Shown piece after piece: positions 45,401-53,460 of a stretch of DNA of 64,000 nt. The notes under the pieces were generated by a model, which ran no database searches, was not told the DNA's origin, and saw only the letters and a program-made list of their open reading frames with translations. The DNA lies in the NCBI GenBank assembly GCA_035629175.1, contig DASPIL010000037.1, positions 38,274 to 102,273 on the forward strand. Reading direction: 5' to 3'. Numbering within the stretch: the first letter of the stretch is position 1; each line of letters starts with the position of its first letter. The position numbers and the translations under genes are program-made. This stretch comes from Verrucomicrobiia bacterium (lineage in GTDB: Bacteria > Verrucomicrobiota > Verrucomicrobiia > Limisphaerales > DASXHY01).

Positions 45401-45886
45401 CAAGCGTTCTGTTGTGATGATGACTGGCTGATCGAGCAATTGCCAGGCGTTGGCGAGCTTGTCCACCACGCCGTTGCGCTGCGTGTAAGTCGGCGCGATG
45501 GCGACCGTTGTCGGGACAATGCCGCCGAGCACGCACCCCCAGAACGTTGGGAAATGGTCCTCAAGGGAATCAACCTGCAGCAGCGCCCGGGATCCGGGTT
45601 TCAGCCCTTCGCGCTGCAACCCCGCCAGAATTCGCCGGGCTCGCTGCAGGATTTCGCGATACGAGACAAATGTCGATTTGCCCTGTGCGTCGACAAAATG
45701 AATGCCCTTGTTGGGAAAGCGGGTGGCCGTATTAGTCAAGGCGTTGGTAAGGGTCGTTGGCGCTTGAGGATCAATGACCAGGGGCGTGCCTTCGACGTGT
45801 GCCAGCCGGGATGTTGTCCTTGATGGGAAGCAACTCGGAGCGACAGTTTCAATTTGCATAAGGGTCTGGAAACACAGCGAAACCAT
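42419..45886 (-). CDS. Stand-alone NRPS-like synthetase: adenylation-thiolation-condensation
   Basis: A 1155-residue cytoplasmic synthetase. Start at ATG 45886 follows gggag with 5-base spacing; other in-frame ATGs are 45859 and 45988. Domains: acyl/aryl-adenylating domain (about 30-600) with SSGSTGVPK (209-217) and Lys579 in KTTSGKIQ; carrier domain with GGDSL (Ser646, phosphopantetheine site); condensation-type domain (about 710-1140). The condensation motif HHxxxDG reads HQIVTDA (839-845): the second, catalytic His is Gln and the Gly is Ala. FAAL-like fold features (FFMNAGEQV, PAFGMAEVCTCM) suggest a fatty-acyl or hydroxy-acid substrate. No PPTase, other NRPS module or transporter lies nearby. 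It may make an acyl-adenylate or carrier-bound intermediate with a non-canonical condensation step. Confidence 0.85.
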   Translation of the reverse strand: MVSLCFQTLMQIETVAPSCFPSRTTSRLAHVEGTPLVIDPQAPTTLTNALTNTATRFPNKGIHFVDAQGKSTFVSYREILQRARRILAGLQREGLKPGSRALLQVDSLEDHFPTFWGCVLGGIVPTTVAIAPTYTQRNGVVDKLANAWQLLDQPVIITTERLKPEVQGLAAIASMPGMRTFSVQQLVRCDAEATPHAVKPDDIAFIQLSSGSTGVPKCIQEKHSSIIAHIHSSAAFNRYSTDDITVNWLPFDHVVPILTFHLKDTYLGCQQVHAPASLVLGEPLRWLDLLDRFRATHTWAPNFGFKLISDQLARVTNRCWDLSSVRFFMNAGEQVTMPVVREFLKATAPFGVRESAMQPAFGMAEVCTCMTYANSFGVMSGARRYAKTSLSGDLQETLSESGDSVEFVSLGTVTPGIAMRIANEKNEALRENQIGRLQIKGPVVTPGYYHNPAANEEAFVGDDWFNTGDLGFIADRELFLTGREKEMIIIRGAKYYCYEVEDVVNSIPGVEPTYAATCGTSDPETGTETLAVFFVPAAAADVKALAQSIRRRVTATLGITPGFVVPLTRETFPKTTSGKIQRTHLKKALEAGSFAEVLKPLEEATTVSAIPAANSVQAAVARIWEEVLNRANLPATAHIFEVGGDSLKATRIASRIREQWRIDFPLHRLFGEEGTISGMAAWIAAHQSKEPDADAPPPIHPAPRTAILPLSYSQLRLWLADQIDPGTSLYNIGRAFRLKGSLDVPAVEAALRQIVQRHEILRTVYAMDSIPVQAVLPEMQVPLPRHDLSHLPEPEQSRVISNLMSIEISRPFDLAGGPLMRAKLVRLGEDHHLLLLAWHQIVTDAWSLGVFNQEFASLYSDITAGRESTLPELGVQYADYATWQQRWLADAALESQSAFWKTKFASVPQPLSLGAPRSGPDDAAADSEVLEIVLQGSLLQQLRRCNASNNVTSFITLQTIYRVLLAQCSGAADFVVGSPESGRRRFETEPLLGCFVNMLPLRSRIEPNDSWRSLLDRVRSTTADAFANADVPFEKVQALAARSGGERARLLQAWFGPIDSLEQVTMGGVQVTVQPVFPPVAQFDLSCFIAEQPERISLFLEYKVAVFTRDEARALADCFQKLLREMLDNPNAPIARHIANQASAARCGLSAECNS

Positions 45887-46030
45887 TTTGCTCCCACGGG
45901 GTGGATTGGGAATCAGGTGTGAACCCCAACGGGGCGGGTGGTGGTCGTTTTGGCACGAGGACATCTGCCACGCAGCGCCGGTTTCCAATCTAACTGCAAG
46001 TCGGCGCTCCGGAGGCTCTGCTTGAGATGC

Positions 46031-47899
46031 TTAGCACCGAGCGACCTCTGGGCGAAAATGAAGAATGCCACGCTGATAATCATCGCGCCGCCATTCCAGG
46101 AACGGAGGAGGCAAACCCTTGTTGCGTTTCCGCCAGCAGGTCAGAAATTCCGTCTCCAGTTGGCCCAAAGCTTTCACGCCCCGCTTCGCCAGCGCACTCG
46201 CTGCTCGACGGTCATCCCGCGCCCGCGCCTGTTGCCACTGCATGTAGCGACACGATTCAGCTGCCATGCGCGCTGCGAGATCCAGTTCAACTCCCAAAAC
46301 CTTGCCGCTGGATGTCGAGGGTCGCGCACGGTTCAGAAGCTTTCGCTGAACTTCTATTTCGTTCAAGGCGGCTGCGATGCGGGAGCCCGGGATTCGCGCG
46401 TAGTATTTCAAACCGTTGCGGCAAAAAAGTTCGCGCTGATCAGGCAGGGGTGCTGCGAGCGTTGCGCCCAACGGCGTCGCGTTCGGTTCAACGTAGCCGA
46501 GTTTCCGGTGTGCCAGCCCTAACGCGGTTGCGGCCGTCGCAGCGAGGTGTGTTGGATCGTGGAACACATCGCGGCTCAGCACGGGGACCATGAGACGCTG
46601 ATCATGCTTCTTTCCACACCAGGCAAGACTCGCGCCGGCGAGGTAAGGAACAAAGCTCACCGCAAGGGGTTGTGGATGCCCGCCGTCGCCCCAGTCCGTG
46701 ATCAAATAGCCGCCCGCCCCGTGACGCATTCCGGCAGCCGCGGCGGCGCGAAGGTTCGCAAAGGCGTTGTCGTGACGCCCGATCAATGTCATCCAGGTCG
46801 ATGTCCCCGGGCAGACATAGAACGGAATCTTTGCGCGCCGAAACTGAGCCGCTTCGCGTTGGAATGGATGATCGGCCTCGTATCCCCAGTTGAGGGCAAT
46901 GGCGTTGCGCGGCAACTCGCGGATGAGCTTCGGATACTTGAGGATGATGTCGCCCCAGAACATCATCGCAAGCCCGCGCCTCGTAACCTCCCGATGAACG
47001 CTTTTCAGGAAATCCAGGTAAACGCGGCCTTTGCCGACTTTCTCACATGAACTGCGGCTCTGGCCGAGCCCAAGGTCCCAGGTTTCGTCGCACCCCACGT
47101 TGAAGCGATCGCTGGAAAAATTCGGCAGCAACTCGTCGTATAGACTTCGGAGAAAGGGCAGCGTGCCTGGATTCCGCGGAGCGAGCGTTGACGGATATCG
47201 CAGGAACCCGCCCCCTGTCGCCTCATACGGTTCGCTCACTTCAGCGAGATGCCGGAGCGGCGGAAATGCGAGGAATTCACGCAGATGCCCAAACGAATTC
47301 TGATTGGGCACAAGGTCGATGCCCAGTCTACGACAATGTCCATTCAACCGCGCGATTTCGGGGGCTGTAAGCGCTGATGTTTTTTTCCAGACGTCACGAT
47401 AGGCGGCGTAGGCGAACGTGTGCTCGGTGTAGAGTTGCAGTTCGTTGATTTTGAAATCGGCGAGCTTGTCCGCAAGGTCGAACAGGGTGGCGAGACGCGG
47501 AACCCTGCCGCGCGAGATGTCGAGCATTACGCCGCGCCGCGGAAAATCGGGCCAGTCGCGAATCCGCAATCGCGGCAGTCTCCTGCCGTATTCGCGCAAC
47601 AGCTGCCGGAGCGTGGCGATCGCTGCGTGAAGTCCAGCCGTGGTAGAAAATCCGATTTCCATGTCAGCTCCGATGGCGAGTTCATACGCCTCGGGTGACT
47701 CATCGAACTTGCGTTGGACGAGCCGCAGCGTGGCGCCGGGTTTGTCCGTTGCGAGGCGAAATTGAAACCCGGCAAGCCGGGCGCACGGGTCGCGAACCTC
47801 CGCGAGGGAATCGGATGCGGCGGCTATTCGCCGTGATTTGGGCAGACAAAAAACCCCCGCGTCTCTTTTGAGCTCGCGGGGGAAGGGGAGAAGATGCAT
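46031..47899 (-). CDS. GH20-like beta-N-acetylhexosaminidase
   Basis: A 622-residue glycoside hydrolase of the GH20 type without a signal peptide. The first ~110 residues (LLPFPRELKRDAGVFCLP ... ATLRQLL) resemble the GH20b N-terminal alpha/beta domain. The TIM barrel follows (RGVMLDISRGRVPRLATLFDL), with the paired catalytic Asp-Glu in RFNVGCDETWDLG. C-terminal ~200 residues form an additional helical region. Unusually, an intrinsic-terminator-like hairpin with a T-run lies over codons 6-17. The gene follows leuD by 20 bases. Probably cytoplasmic processing of N-acetylhexosamine-containing oligosaccharides, for example from peptidoglycan or chitin. Confidence 0.83.
   Translation of the reverse strand: MHLLPFPRELKRDAGVFCLPKSRRIAAASDSLAEVRDPCARLAGFQFRLATDKPGATLRLVQRKFDESPEAYELAIGADMEIGFSTTAGLHAAIATLRQLLREYGRRLPRLRIRDWPDFPRRGVMLDISRGRVPRLATLFDLADKLADFKINELQLYTEHTFAYAAYRDVWKKTSALTAPEIARLNGHCRRLGIDLVPNQNSFGHLREFLAFPPLRHLAEVSEPYEATGGGFLRYPSTLAPRNPGTLPFLRSLYDELLPNFSSDRFNVGCDETWDLGLGQSRSSCEKVGKGRVYLDFLKSVHREVTRRGLAMMFWGDIILKYPKLIRELPRNAIALNWGYEADHPFQREAAQFRRAKIPFYVCPGTSTWMTLIGRHDNAFANLRAAAAAGMRHGAGGYLITDWGDGGHPQPLAVSFVPYLAGASLAWCGKKHDQRLMVPVLSRDVFHDPTHLAATAATALGLAHRKLGYVEPNATPLGATLAAPLPDQRELFCRNGLKYYARIPGSRIAAALNEIEVQRKLLNRARPSTSSGKVLGVELDLAARMAAESCRYMQWQQARARDDRRAASALAKRGVKALGQLETEFLTCWRKRNKGLPPPFLEWRRDDYQRGILHFRPEVARC
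47848..47882 (-). terminator. Intrinsic terminator inside the 5' end of the GH20-like gene
   Basis: On the minus strand an 8-bp stem cccccgcg/cgcggggg with an inner ctc-aaaa-gag extension is followed directly by six T. This is textbook terminator shape. It lies 38 bases downstream of the leuD stop, but also inside the GH20-like reading frame (codons 6-17). Confidence 0.75.
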
Positions 47900-47919
47900 T
47901 CGACGCAGGGGCGTCGATG

Positions 47920-48468
47920 TTAACGCGCGATCATTCCGCTCTTGCGCGCGAAGTTGAACAGGCCCCCGGCATCCACCACGGGACGTACATCGCCGAGCGG
48001 CTTGAAGTTGAAGACCTTTCCATTCTTTTGAACGGTGACCGTGGCGGCGTCGAGGTCGACGGTGACGACATCGCCTGTTTGCAATTCATCGACCAGGCGC
48101 GTGGTCATTTCGCACGGATACAATTCTCCGGTGGAGACGCAGTTGCGGAAGAAGATGCGCGCGAAGGTTTCCGCGAGCACGACCTTGCACCCGGCCGAAC
48201 CCATTGCGATGGGGGCGTGTTCACGGGAGCTGCCGCAGCCGAAATTTTTCCCGGCGACAACGATGGGATACTCGGAATCGAGCTGGCCTTCCTGGACGAA
48301 ACGCGTTTTGTAAAGTGATTCGGGCAGGCCGCAGAGCGCGTAGGAACCGAGCTTCTCGTATTCTTCAGGCATGGTGGGCACCAGGTTCAGAAACTGCGCC
48401 GGAATGATCTGATCCGTGTCGATATTGTCGCGCACCACATAAACCGGCCCGGTAAAAACTGATTGCAT
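47920..48468 (-). CDS. leuD: 3-isopropylmalate dehydratase small subunit
   Basis: The swivel-domain subunit that pairs with LeuC to isomerise 2- and 3-isopropylmalate in leucine biosynthesis. At 182 residues from ATG 48468, it shows [16 protein letters not shown], then [16 protein letters not shown], and [12 protein letters not shown], all conserved in the LeuD/AcnA swivel fold. A longer frame to 48645 reads through intergenic repeat DNA and is rejected. The partner leuC is not in the window. Resemblance to aconitase (35.9 kb) is by family, not duplication. Confidence 0.94.
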   Translation of the reverse strand: MQSVFTGPVYVVRDNIDTDQIIPAQFLNLVPTMPEEYEKLGSYALCGLPESLYKTRFVQEGQLDSEYPIVVAGKNFGCGSSREHAPIAMGSAGCKVVLAETFARIFFRNCVSTGELYPCEMTTRLVDELQTGDVVTVDLDAATVTVQKNGKVFNFKPLGDVRPVVDAGGLFNFARKSGMIAR

Positions 48469-48529
48469 GGCAAAAGCTTGCGGCCAGAACCACGTCATTT
48501 CAACCAGAATTCGAACCTGGGTGCGGCGC

Positions 48530-48632
48530 GCGGCGTTCACGCCGCTTGAACATTGGGACTGAGATGCGTTTGGGCAAGTTCCACGACCCCCGAGTGGGTC
48601 ACGTTGAAGCAGGCTGAAGCCTGCGGTCCGGC
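48530..48632. repeat. Dispersed intergenic repeat, empty-site copy
   Basis: Hairpin gcggcg-ttca-cgccgc (48530-48545), then cttgaacattgggactgaga, ending with gaagcaggctgaagcctgcg. Matches 38779-38962 apart from the REP pair inserted there. The sequence around the insertion point reads gggac-tgagatgcg here versus gggactt-[element]-tgagatgcg at 38.8 kb. Confidence 0.85.
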
Positions 48633-48689
48633 ACGCGGCGTTCACGAGGCGCTATTGCAGCCGAACACGGTATGGAACATCATTGCGCC

Positions 48690-50330
48690 ATGAACTCCGT
48701 TGCCTCCACCTTCCTGCCGCTCGTCTGGTTTGCACTGGCTTTGTTTGGCAGCGCCGCTCTCCAGCTGCAGGGCCAGCCGCATTCAGCAGCGGCTCCCCTC
48801 GCAACGGCCCCGGCTCCTGATCTTTCAACAAATCCACCGCCGGGCGTGACCGCGATGCATTCCAACCTGCCTTCCATTTTTATCGCCGGCGATTCCACCG
48901 CGGCTCGCGGATCGGGCGATGCACAGATGGGCTGGGCCGTTCCGTTTGCGCGCTACTTCGATCCCGCCAAGGTCAACGTCATCAACCGCGCGCGCGGCGG
49001 ACGCAGCAGCCGCACGTTCATCACGGAAGGATTATGGGATGCGCTGCTGTCCGATGTGAAGCGAGGGGACATCGTACTGATTCAATTTGGCCATAACGAT
49101 GGCGGCGCAATCAACGACGCCTCGCGCGCGCGCGGCTCGATTCGCAGCCTGGGTGAGGAAACCCAGGAAATCGATAATCTTCAAACGAAGCAGCACGAAG
49201 TCGTTCGCACATTTGGATCTTATATGCGGCAGATGATCGCCGACGTAGAATCGCGCGGGGCCACTCCCGTTGTGCTGTCGCTCACCGCACGCAACATCTG
49301 GCGCGACGGCAGAATCGAGCGCGGTTCAGGCTCGTACAGCGGTTGGGCGTCGGAAATTGCGCGGGCCGCGAACGTCCCGTTCATCGACCTGACCGAATTG
49401 ATTGCAACGCAATTTCAAGAGATGGGATCGAATGCGGTTGCCGAAATGTATCCGCGTGATCACACGCATTTCAATTCTGTTGGAGCGGAACATCACGCTG
49501 CTGCCGTGGTGTCGGGACTTAAAGGGCTGTCGAAAAGACCAGTGAACAGATGGCTTTCCGACGCTGGCATTGCTGTGCGGCCCGATCCGTCCGCCTCGCA
49601 TCACTTCGCGCGCCCGCGGAATCCGCGGCTTCCGACTTTGTTTCTGGTGGGCGACTCCACAGTCCGAAATGGCCGCGGGGATGGCGCAGGCGGCCAATGG
49701 GGATGGGGCGATTTCATAGGACAACATTTTGATGCGGATAAAGTCAACGTGGTGAATAGGGCGCTCGGCGGAACCAGCAGCCGCACTTTCTACAACAACC
49801 TGTGGCCACGCGTGCGAACGGCCATAAAGCCGGGGGATTTTGTGATGATGCAGTTCGGCCACAACGATGGCGGGCCCTTGAACGATTCATCGCGAGCGCG
49901 TGGAACGATTCGCGGCACGGGCAGCGAAACCGAAACCATCGACAATGAGATGACCGGAAAACCCGAGGTGGTGCATACGTACGGCTGGTACCTGCGGCAG
50001 TTCGTTGCCGAGACCCGTGCTCAGGGTGCCACGCCGATCATCTGTTCATTGGTTCCGCGCAAGGCATGGCGCGACGGCAAAATCGTGCGCAGCAAGCCGG
50101 GTTACGCGGGATGGGCTGCGACGATTGCATCTGAAGAAAAAGTGCCGTTCGTGGACCTCCACGAGATCATCGCCACGCGTTACGAGCAACTCGGCCGTGA
50201 GACAGTGGATGCGCTCTTTGCCGATCAACAAACCCACACGAGCGCTGCCGGAGCAGAAACCAATGCCCAATGTGTCGTCGAGGGATTGCGTGGGCTGCCC
50301 CACAATCCACTCGCGACATTTCTGAAGTAG
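48690..50330 (+). CDS. Tandem double rhamnogalacturonan acetylesterase (SGNH)
   Basis: Exported protein of about 546 residues (ATG 48690; 48672 is an alternative) with signal peptide MNSVASTFLPLVWFALALFGSAALQ. It has two complete SGNH hydrolase domains. Domain 1 (about 60-285): catalytic Ser69 in FIAGDSTAA, oxyanion Gly in RARGGRSSRTF, Asn136 in FGHNDGG, Asp/His in RDHTHFNSVGAEHHA. Domain 2 (about 312-540): Ser323 in FLVGDSTVR, RALGGTSSRTF, Asn392 in FGHNDGG, and DQQTHTSAAGAE. Both thus look catalytically intact. They probably remove acetyl groups from rhamnogalacturonan I. The gene stops 5 bases before the convergent fucI stop. Confidence 0.9.
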   Translation: MNSVASTFLPLVWFALALFGSAALQLQGQPHSAAAPLATAPAPDLSTNPPPGVTAMHSNLPSIFIAGDSTAARGSGDAQMGWAVPFARYFDPAKVNVINRARGGRSSRTFITEGLWDALLSDVKRGDIVLIQFGHNDGGAINDASRARGSIRSLGEETQEIDNLQTKQHEVVRTFGSYMRQMIADVESRGATPVVLSLTARNIWRDGRIERGSGSYSGWASEIARAANVPFIDLTELIATQFQEMGSNAVAEMYPRDHTHFNSVGAEHHAAAVVSGLKGLSKRPVNRWLSDAGIAVRPDPSASHHFARPRNPRLPTLFLVGDSTVRNGRGDGAGGQWGWGDFIGQHFDADKVNVVNRALGGTSSRTFYNNLWPRVRTAIKPGDFVMMQFGHNDGGPLNDSSRARGTIRGTGSETETIDNEMTGKPEVVHTYGWYLRQFVAETRAQGATPIICSLVPRKAWRDGKIVRSKPGYAGWAATIASEEKVPFVDLHEIIATRYEQLGRETVDALFADQQTHTSAAGAETNAQCVVEGLRGLPHNPLATFLK

Positions 50331-50335
50331 GGTTG

Positions 50336-52159
50336 TTATGTCTTGCCGTACAGCGGACCGAAGTTTGCGCACGCGCGGAAGTCCGCGCCTTCCAAGTCCG
50401 CGGTGCCAAACGCTGTCCAGGCACTCGGGCGAAACACGCGTTCCTCCGCAACATTGTGCATGTAGACCGGGATGCGCAGCATTGACGCGAGCGTGATCAA
50501 CTCTGCTCCGATGTGGCCGTAGCTGATCGTGCCGTGATTGGCCCCCCACGCATTCATGACGGAATACACATCGCGGAACACTCCGTGTCCGGTGACATTC
50601 GGCGCGAACCAGTGCGAGGGCCAGGTTGGGTTGGTTCGTTCCTCCAGGATCGAATAGATCTCCTTGGGCAAATCCACGAACTGGCCTTCGCAGATCTGCA
50701 GTGCAGGCCCGAGGCCTTTCACCAGGTTCAGTCGAAACATGGTGGTGGGCATTGCGGCCCGCGTTCCATACGCCGAGGAAAATCCGCCGCCGCGAAAATA
50801 TTCATAGATGGCGGGAGGCCAGGTCGTCGCCTTGAGGCAGGCCTGGGCTTCCTGCGGAGTGATTTCCCAGAACGGCTTCATGACAGCTTCACCTCCGCGC
50901 TTCAACGCGCCGCAACCGTCGAGAGCCGCCGCGCCGGAATTGATCAGGTGCAACAATCCGCCAGCAGCCGGCCCTGTTAGTTGCGCGCCTGTGACGCGCC
51001 GCACGGCATCGGGACTCCAGTAAGTGCGGACATCCGCAAAAATCTGGGCGCTGTCGGTGAGCAAATGCCCGAGCAGCATGCACGCGCCGTTTAACGCATC
51101 GTTTTCTGTGGCGACCAGGATCGGCTCGCGAATGCCGTTCCAGTCGAACGAGGAATTCAAGATGGCCTCGAGAAAATCACCGTTCGGGTAGCGATCCGTC
51201 CATTGTCGCTGCCCCTGAAAGCCGCCCAGGATCGCGTTGTGTCCCTGTGCCTCTTCGCCGAAACCCAGCCGCTTCAGGCGCGGATTGCCGATCATCAGAT
51301 CGCGCACGATCATCGTGGTTTTAACAACGAACTCCCATTCCCAGTCCTTTCGTTTGCGCGGGCCTTGTGTCTGGTTGTAATCCTTGCCTTCGCGGCAATT
51401 CCGCTTCACCCAGGCAAGCGCGCGGTTGAACTCAGCGGGATCGTAAATATTCTCCTCGATGCGGCGGATGACCTCGGTCATGTCGACGCTTTCGACACGC
51501 ATTCCGAAAACGTCTTCGAGCAGATCGTGGTTCACAATCGAACCTGCGATGCCCATCGAAACGCCGCCGACTGACAGATACGATTTGCCGCGCATCGTGG
51601 CAACGGCGAGGCCAGCCTTCACGAAGCTGAGAATCTTTGCACGCACATCTTCTGGAATTTCAGTCGTTCCGATGTCCTGGACTTCGCGACCGTAAATCGT
51701 GAAAGCGGGCAATCCCTTTTGCGTGTGCGCCGCGCTGACAGCCGCAAGATAAACAGCACCGGGACGTTCCGTTCCGTTAAAGCCCCAGATGGCTTTTGGA
51801 ACTGTGACGTCCATGTCCATTGTTTCTGATCCGTAGCACCAGCAAGGCGTGACAGTAAGCGAGACGCCCACGCCTTCGCGGCGAAACTTTTCGGCAGCCT
51901 GCGCAGCTTCCACCACGCCGCCGATGCAGGAGTCTGCAATGACACATTCAACGGCAGCTCCGGACGAATGGCGGAGCGATGACTCGACGAGGCGTGCGAC
52001 ATTGCGCGCCATGTTCATTGTCGTGACTTCAAGGGATTCGCGCACACCCATGAGCCGGCCGTCGATGGTGGGGCGAATTCCGACTTTGGGGAGGTCACCC
52101 ACGAGGCGATTCAGCGGCGCTTTGTTTTTCTGAACGGGGTTGCTGATTCTGGTTTTCAT
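50336..52159 (-). CDS. fucI: L-fucose isomerase
   Basis: Converts L-fucose to L-fuculose (and D-arabinose to D-ribulose) in the cytoplasm. From ATG 52159 the product has 607 residues, close to E. coli FucI (591). It opens [23 protein letters not shown], shows the catalytic Glu in [13 protein letters not shown] (about residue 352), the Asp in [10 protein letters not shown] (about 375), and a C-terminal metal-binding region [16 protein letters not shown]. No FucK or FucA homologue lies beside it. The convergent neighbour is the rhamnogalacturonan esterase and the upstream neighbour a GH43-like lipoprotein, fitting plant or algal sugar use. Confidence 0.95.
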   Translation of the reverse strand: MKTRISNPVQKNKAPLNRLVGDLPKVGIRPTIDGRLMGVRESLEVTTMNMARNVARLVESSLRHSSGAAVECVIADSCIGGVVEAAQAAEKFRREGVGVSLTVTPCWCYGSETMDMDVTVPKAIWGFNGTERPGAVYLAAVSAAHTQKGLPAFTIYGREVQDIGTTEIPEDVRAKILSFVKAGLAVATMRGKSYLSVGGVSMGIAGSIVNHDLLEDVFGMRVESVDMTEVIRRIEENIYDPAEFNRALAWVKRNCREGKDYNQTQGPRKRKDWEWEFVVKTTMIVRDLMIGNPRLKRLGFGEEAQGHNAILGGFQGQRQWTDRYPNGDFLEAILNSSFDWNGIREPILVATENDALNGACMLLGHLLTDSAQIFADVRTYWSPDAVRRVTGAQLTGPAAGGLLHLINSGAAALDGCGALKRGGEAVMKPFWEITPQEAQACLKATTWPPAIYEYFRGGGFSSAYGTRAAMPTTMFRLNLVKGLGPALQICEGQFVDLPKEIYSILEERTNPTWPSHWFAPNVTGHGVFRDVYSVMNAWGANHGTISYGHIGAELITLASMLRIPVYMHNVAEERVFRPSAWTAFGTADLEGADFRACANFGPLYGKT

Positions 52160-52264
52160 GATGCGTTGTGATTCTCTGAAGAGCGCACATTGCCATAAAA
52201 GGTCCAGAGCGGCAGGAAAAAATCGCGAAGCGGCATCGTAGACCATGTTTCCAAACCTGTTCTG

Positions 52265-52327
52265 CCCTCCGCAGCAGGCTGCTGCGGAGGACGGGCGATA
52301 CAGCAGACTCGGAGGTCTGCGCCACGA
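52265..52327. repeat. Palindromic intergenic element, family 2, copy 2
   Basis: Perfect 11-bp stem cctccgcagca/tgctgcggagg around ggc, then gacgggcgatacagcagact and ggaggtctgcgccac. The second half is the inverted gcagactcggaggtctgc palindrome. Lies 106 bases upstream of the fucI start and 34 bases downstream of the GH43-like gene. Same order of words as 25511-25575. Confidence 0.85.
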
Positions 52328-52360
52328 GGGGAGAAAGCGGTACGACGGCGCGTCCCTGCC

Positions 52361-53413
52361 TCAGGGGCGTGCCGATTCGACTCCGTCGAAGGTAATCTTT
52401 ACGGGTTCGATTTCACCGTTCGCGTTGAAGGTCATGCGATCGATACATACGACGCGGTGATTGCCATCGGTTTCGCCCAGCGGACGGCGATGGTAAACGA
52501 TGTAATACTCGTCCCTGCCCGGTAATTGAATCACGGAGTGATGTCCCGCACCGGTTGCCACGCTGGGATCCTGCTGCAGAATCTTGCCGATGCGTTTGAA
52601 CGGGCCGAGCGGGGAATCGGCGATCGCATACGCGACGGAATAATTGGGACCGGTCCACCCGCCTTCAGACCACATGAAGTAATATTTTCCGTTCCGAATG
52701 AACATGAACGGTCCCTCAACGTATCCTGGCGGCGTGACCTCCTTGAAAAGCGTTCCATCGGAAAACGGTTCAAACCCGGTGAAATCCTTGTTCAAGCGAG
52801 CCACGTTGCAGTGCCGCCAGCCGCCGTAATACATGTAAAACTGGCCATCGCGATCGCGGAAAACGTATTGGTCGATTGGCTGAGCGCCATTGTGAAAACG
52901 ATCAATCAGCGGCTTGCCGAGATGATCGCGAAACGGACCTTCAGGTCGATCGGCCACCGCCACGCCAATGCCGCCCAGTTCGCTGTTGTTCTGGATATCG
53001 TTCGCAGCGAAGAACAGGAAATATTTCCCTGAATTTTTTACAATGGCAGGCGCCCACATTGCACGACGCGCCCAGCGCACTGCGTTCGTATCGAGAATCC
53101 GGCTATGGCGCGTCCACTCGATGAGATCCGGCGAAGAGAACGCATCCAGGAAGACCTGTTGACCGTAGGGCGCCGAATACGTTGGATAGATCCAGAAGCG
53201 TTTGCCAAAAACCACGCCCTCAGGATCGGCATACCAACCAGGGAACACTGGATTTCCAGACAAACGTTTGGGCTGATCTGGCTGCGTTGAACGGCATCCA
53301 AACGAGATGAATGCGAGGATTACCACGGATAAACAGAAGCCATTTTCGAATCGCTGGATTCTCGACCTGCCTCTTGGGCTGGTTCCTGGAAAACTGTGAT
53401 GCGCGCGCAACAT
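52361..53413 (-). CDS. GH43-like glycoside hydrolase lipoprotein
   Basis: Five-bladed beta-propeller glycosidase (GH43-like) of 350 residues, probably removing alpha-L-arabinofuranosyl or beta-xylosyl units. A lipobox-type N-terminus, SVVILAFISFGC (Cys40), suggests a lipoprotein. Catalytic residues by position: Asp63 in YADPEGVVF, Asp181 in PIDQYVF, and Glu233 in GYVEGPFMF, the inverting triad. Further strands RRAMWAPAIVKN and GAGHHSVIQLPGRDEYYIVYH are typical. It sits upstream of fucI, on the same strand but separated by 200 bases with a palindromic repeat. Confidence 0.88.
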   Translation of the reverse strand: MLRAHHSFPGTSPRGRSRIQRFENGFCLSVVILAFISFGCRSTQPDQPKRLSGNPVFPGWYADPEGVVFGKRFWIYPTYSAPYGQQVFLDAFSSPDLIEWTRHSRILDTNAVRWARRAMWAPAIVKNSGKYFLFFAANDIQNNSELGGIGVAVADRPEGPFRDHLGKPLIDRFHNGAQPIDQYVFRDRDGQFYMYYGGWRHCNVARLNKDFTGFEPFSDGTLFKEVTPPGYVEGPFMFIRNGKYYFMWSEGGWTGPNYSVAYAIADSPLGPFKRIGKILQQDPSVATGAGHHSVIQLPGRDEYYIVYHRRPLGETDGNHRVVCIDRMTFNANGEIEPVKITFDGVESARP

Positions 53414-53460
53414 TTGATGAAAATGAACATCGCGCGATTCCTGTCAAGATTTGCCGCCCT

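Noticed and set aside
48469..48645. N-terminal extension of leuD
   Set aside because: Reads through the dispersed repeat and has no similarity to LeuD; the ATG at 48468 is preferred.
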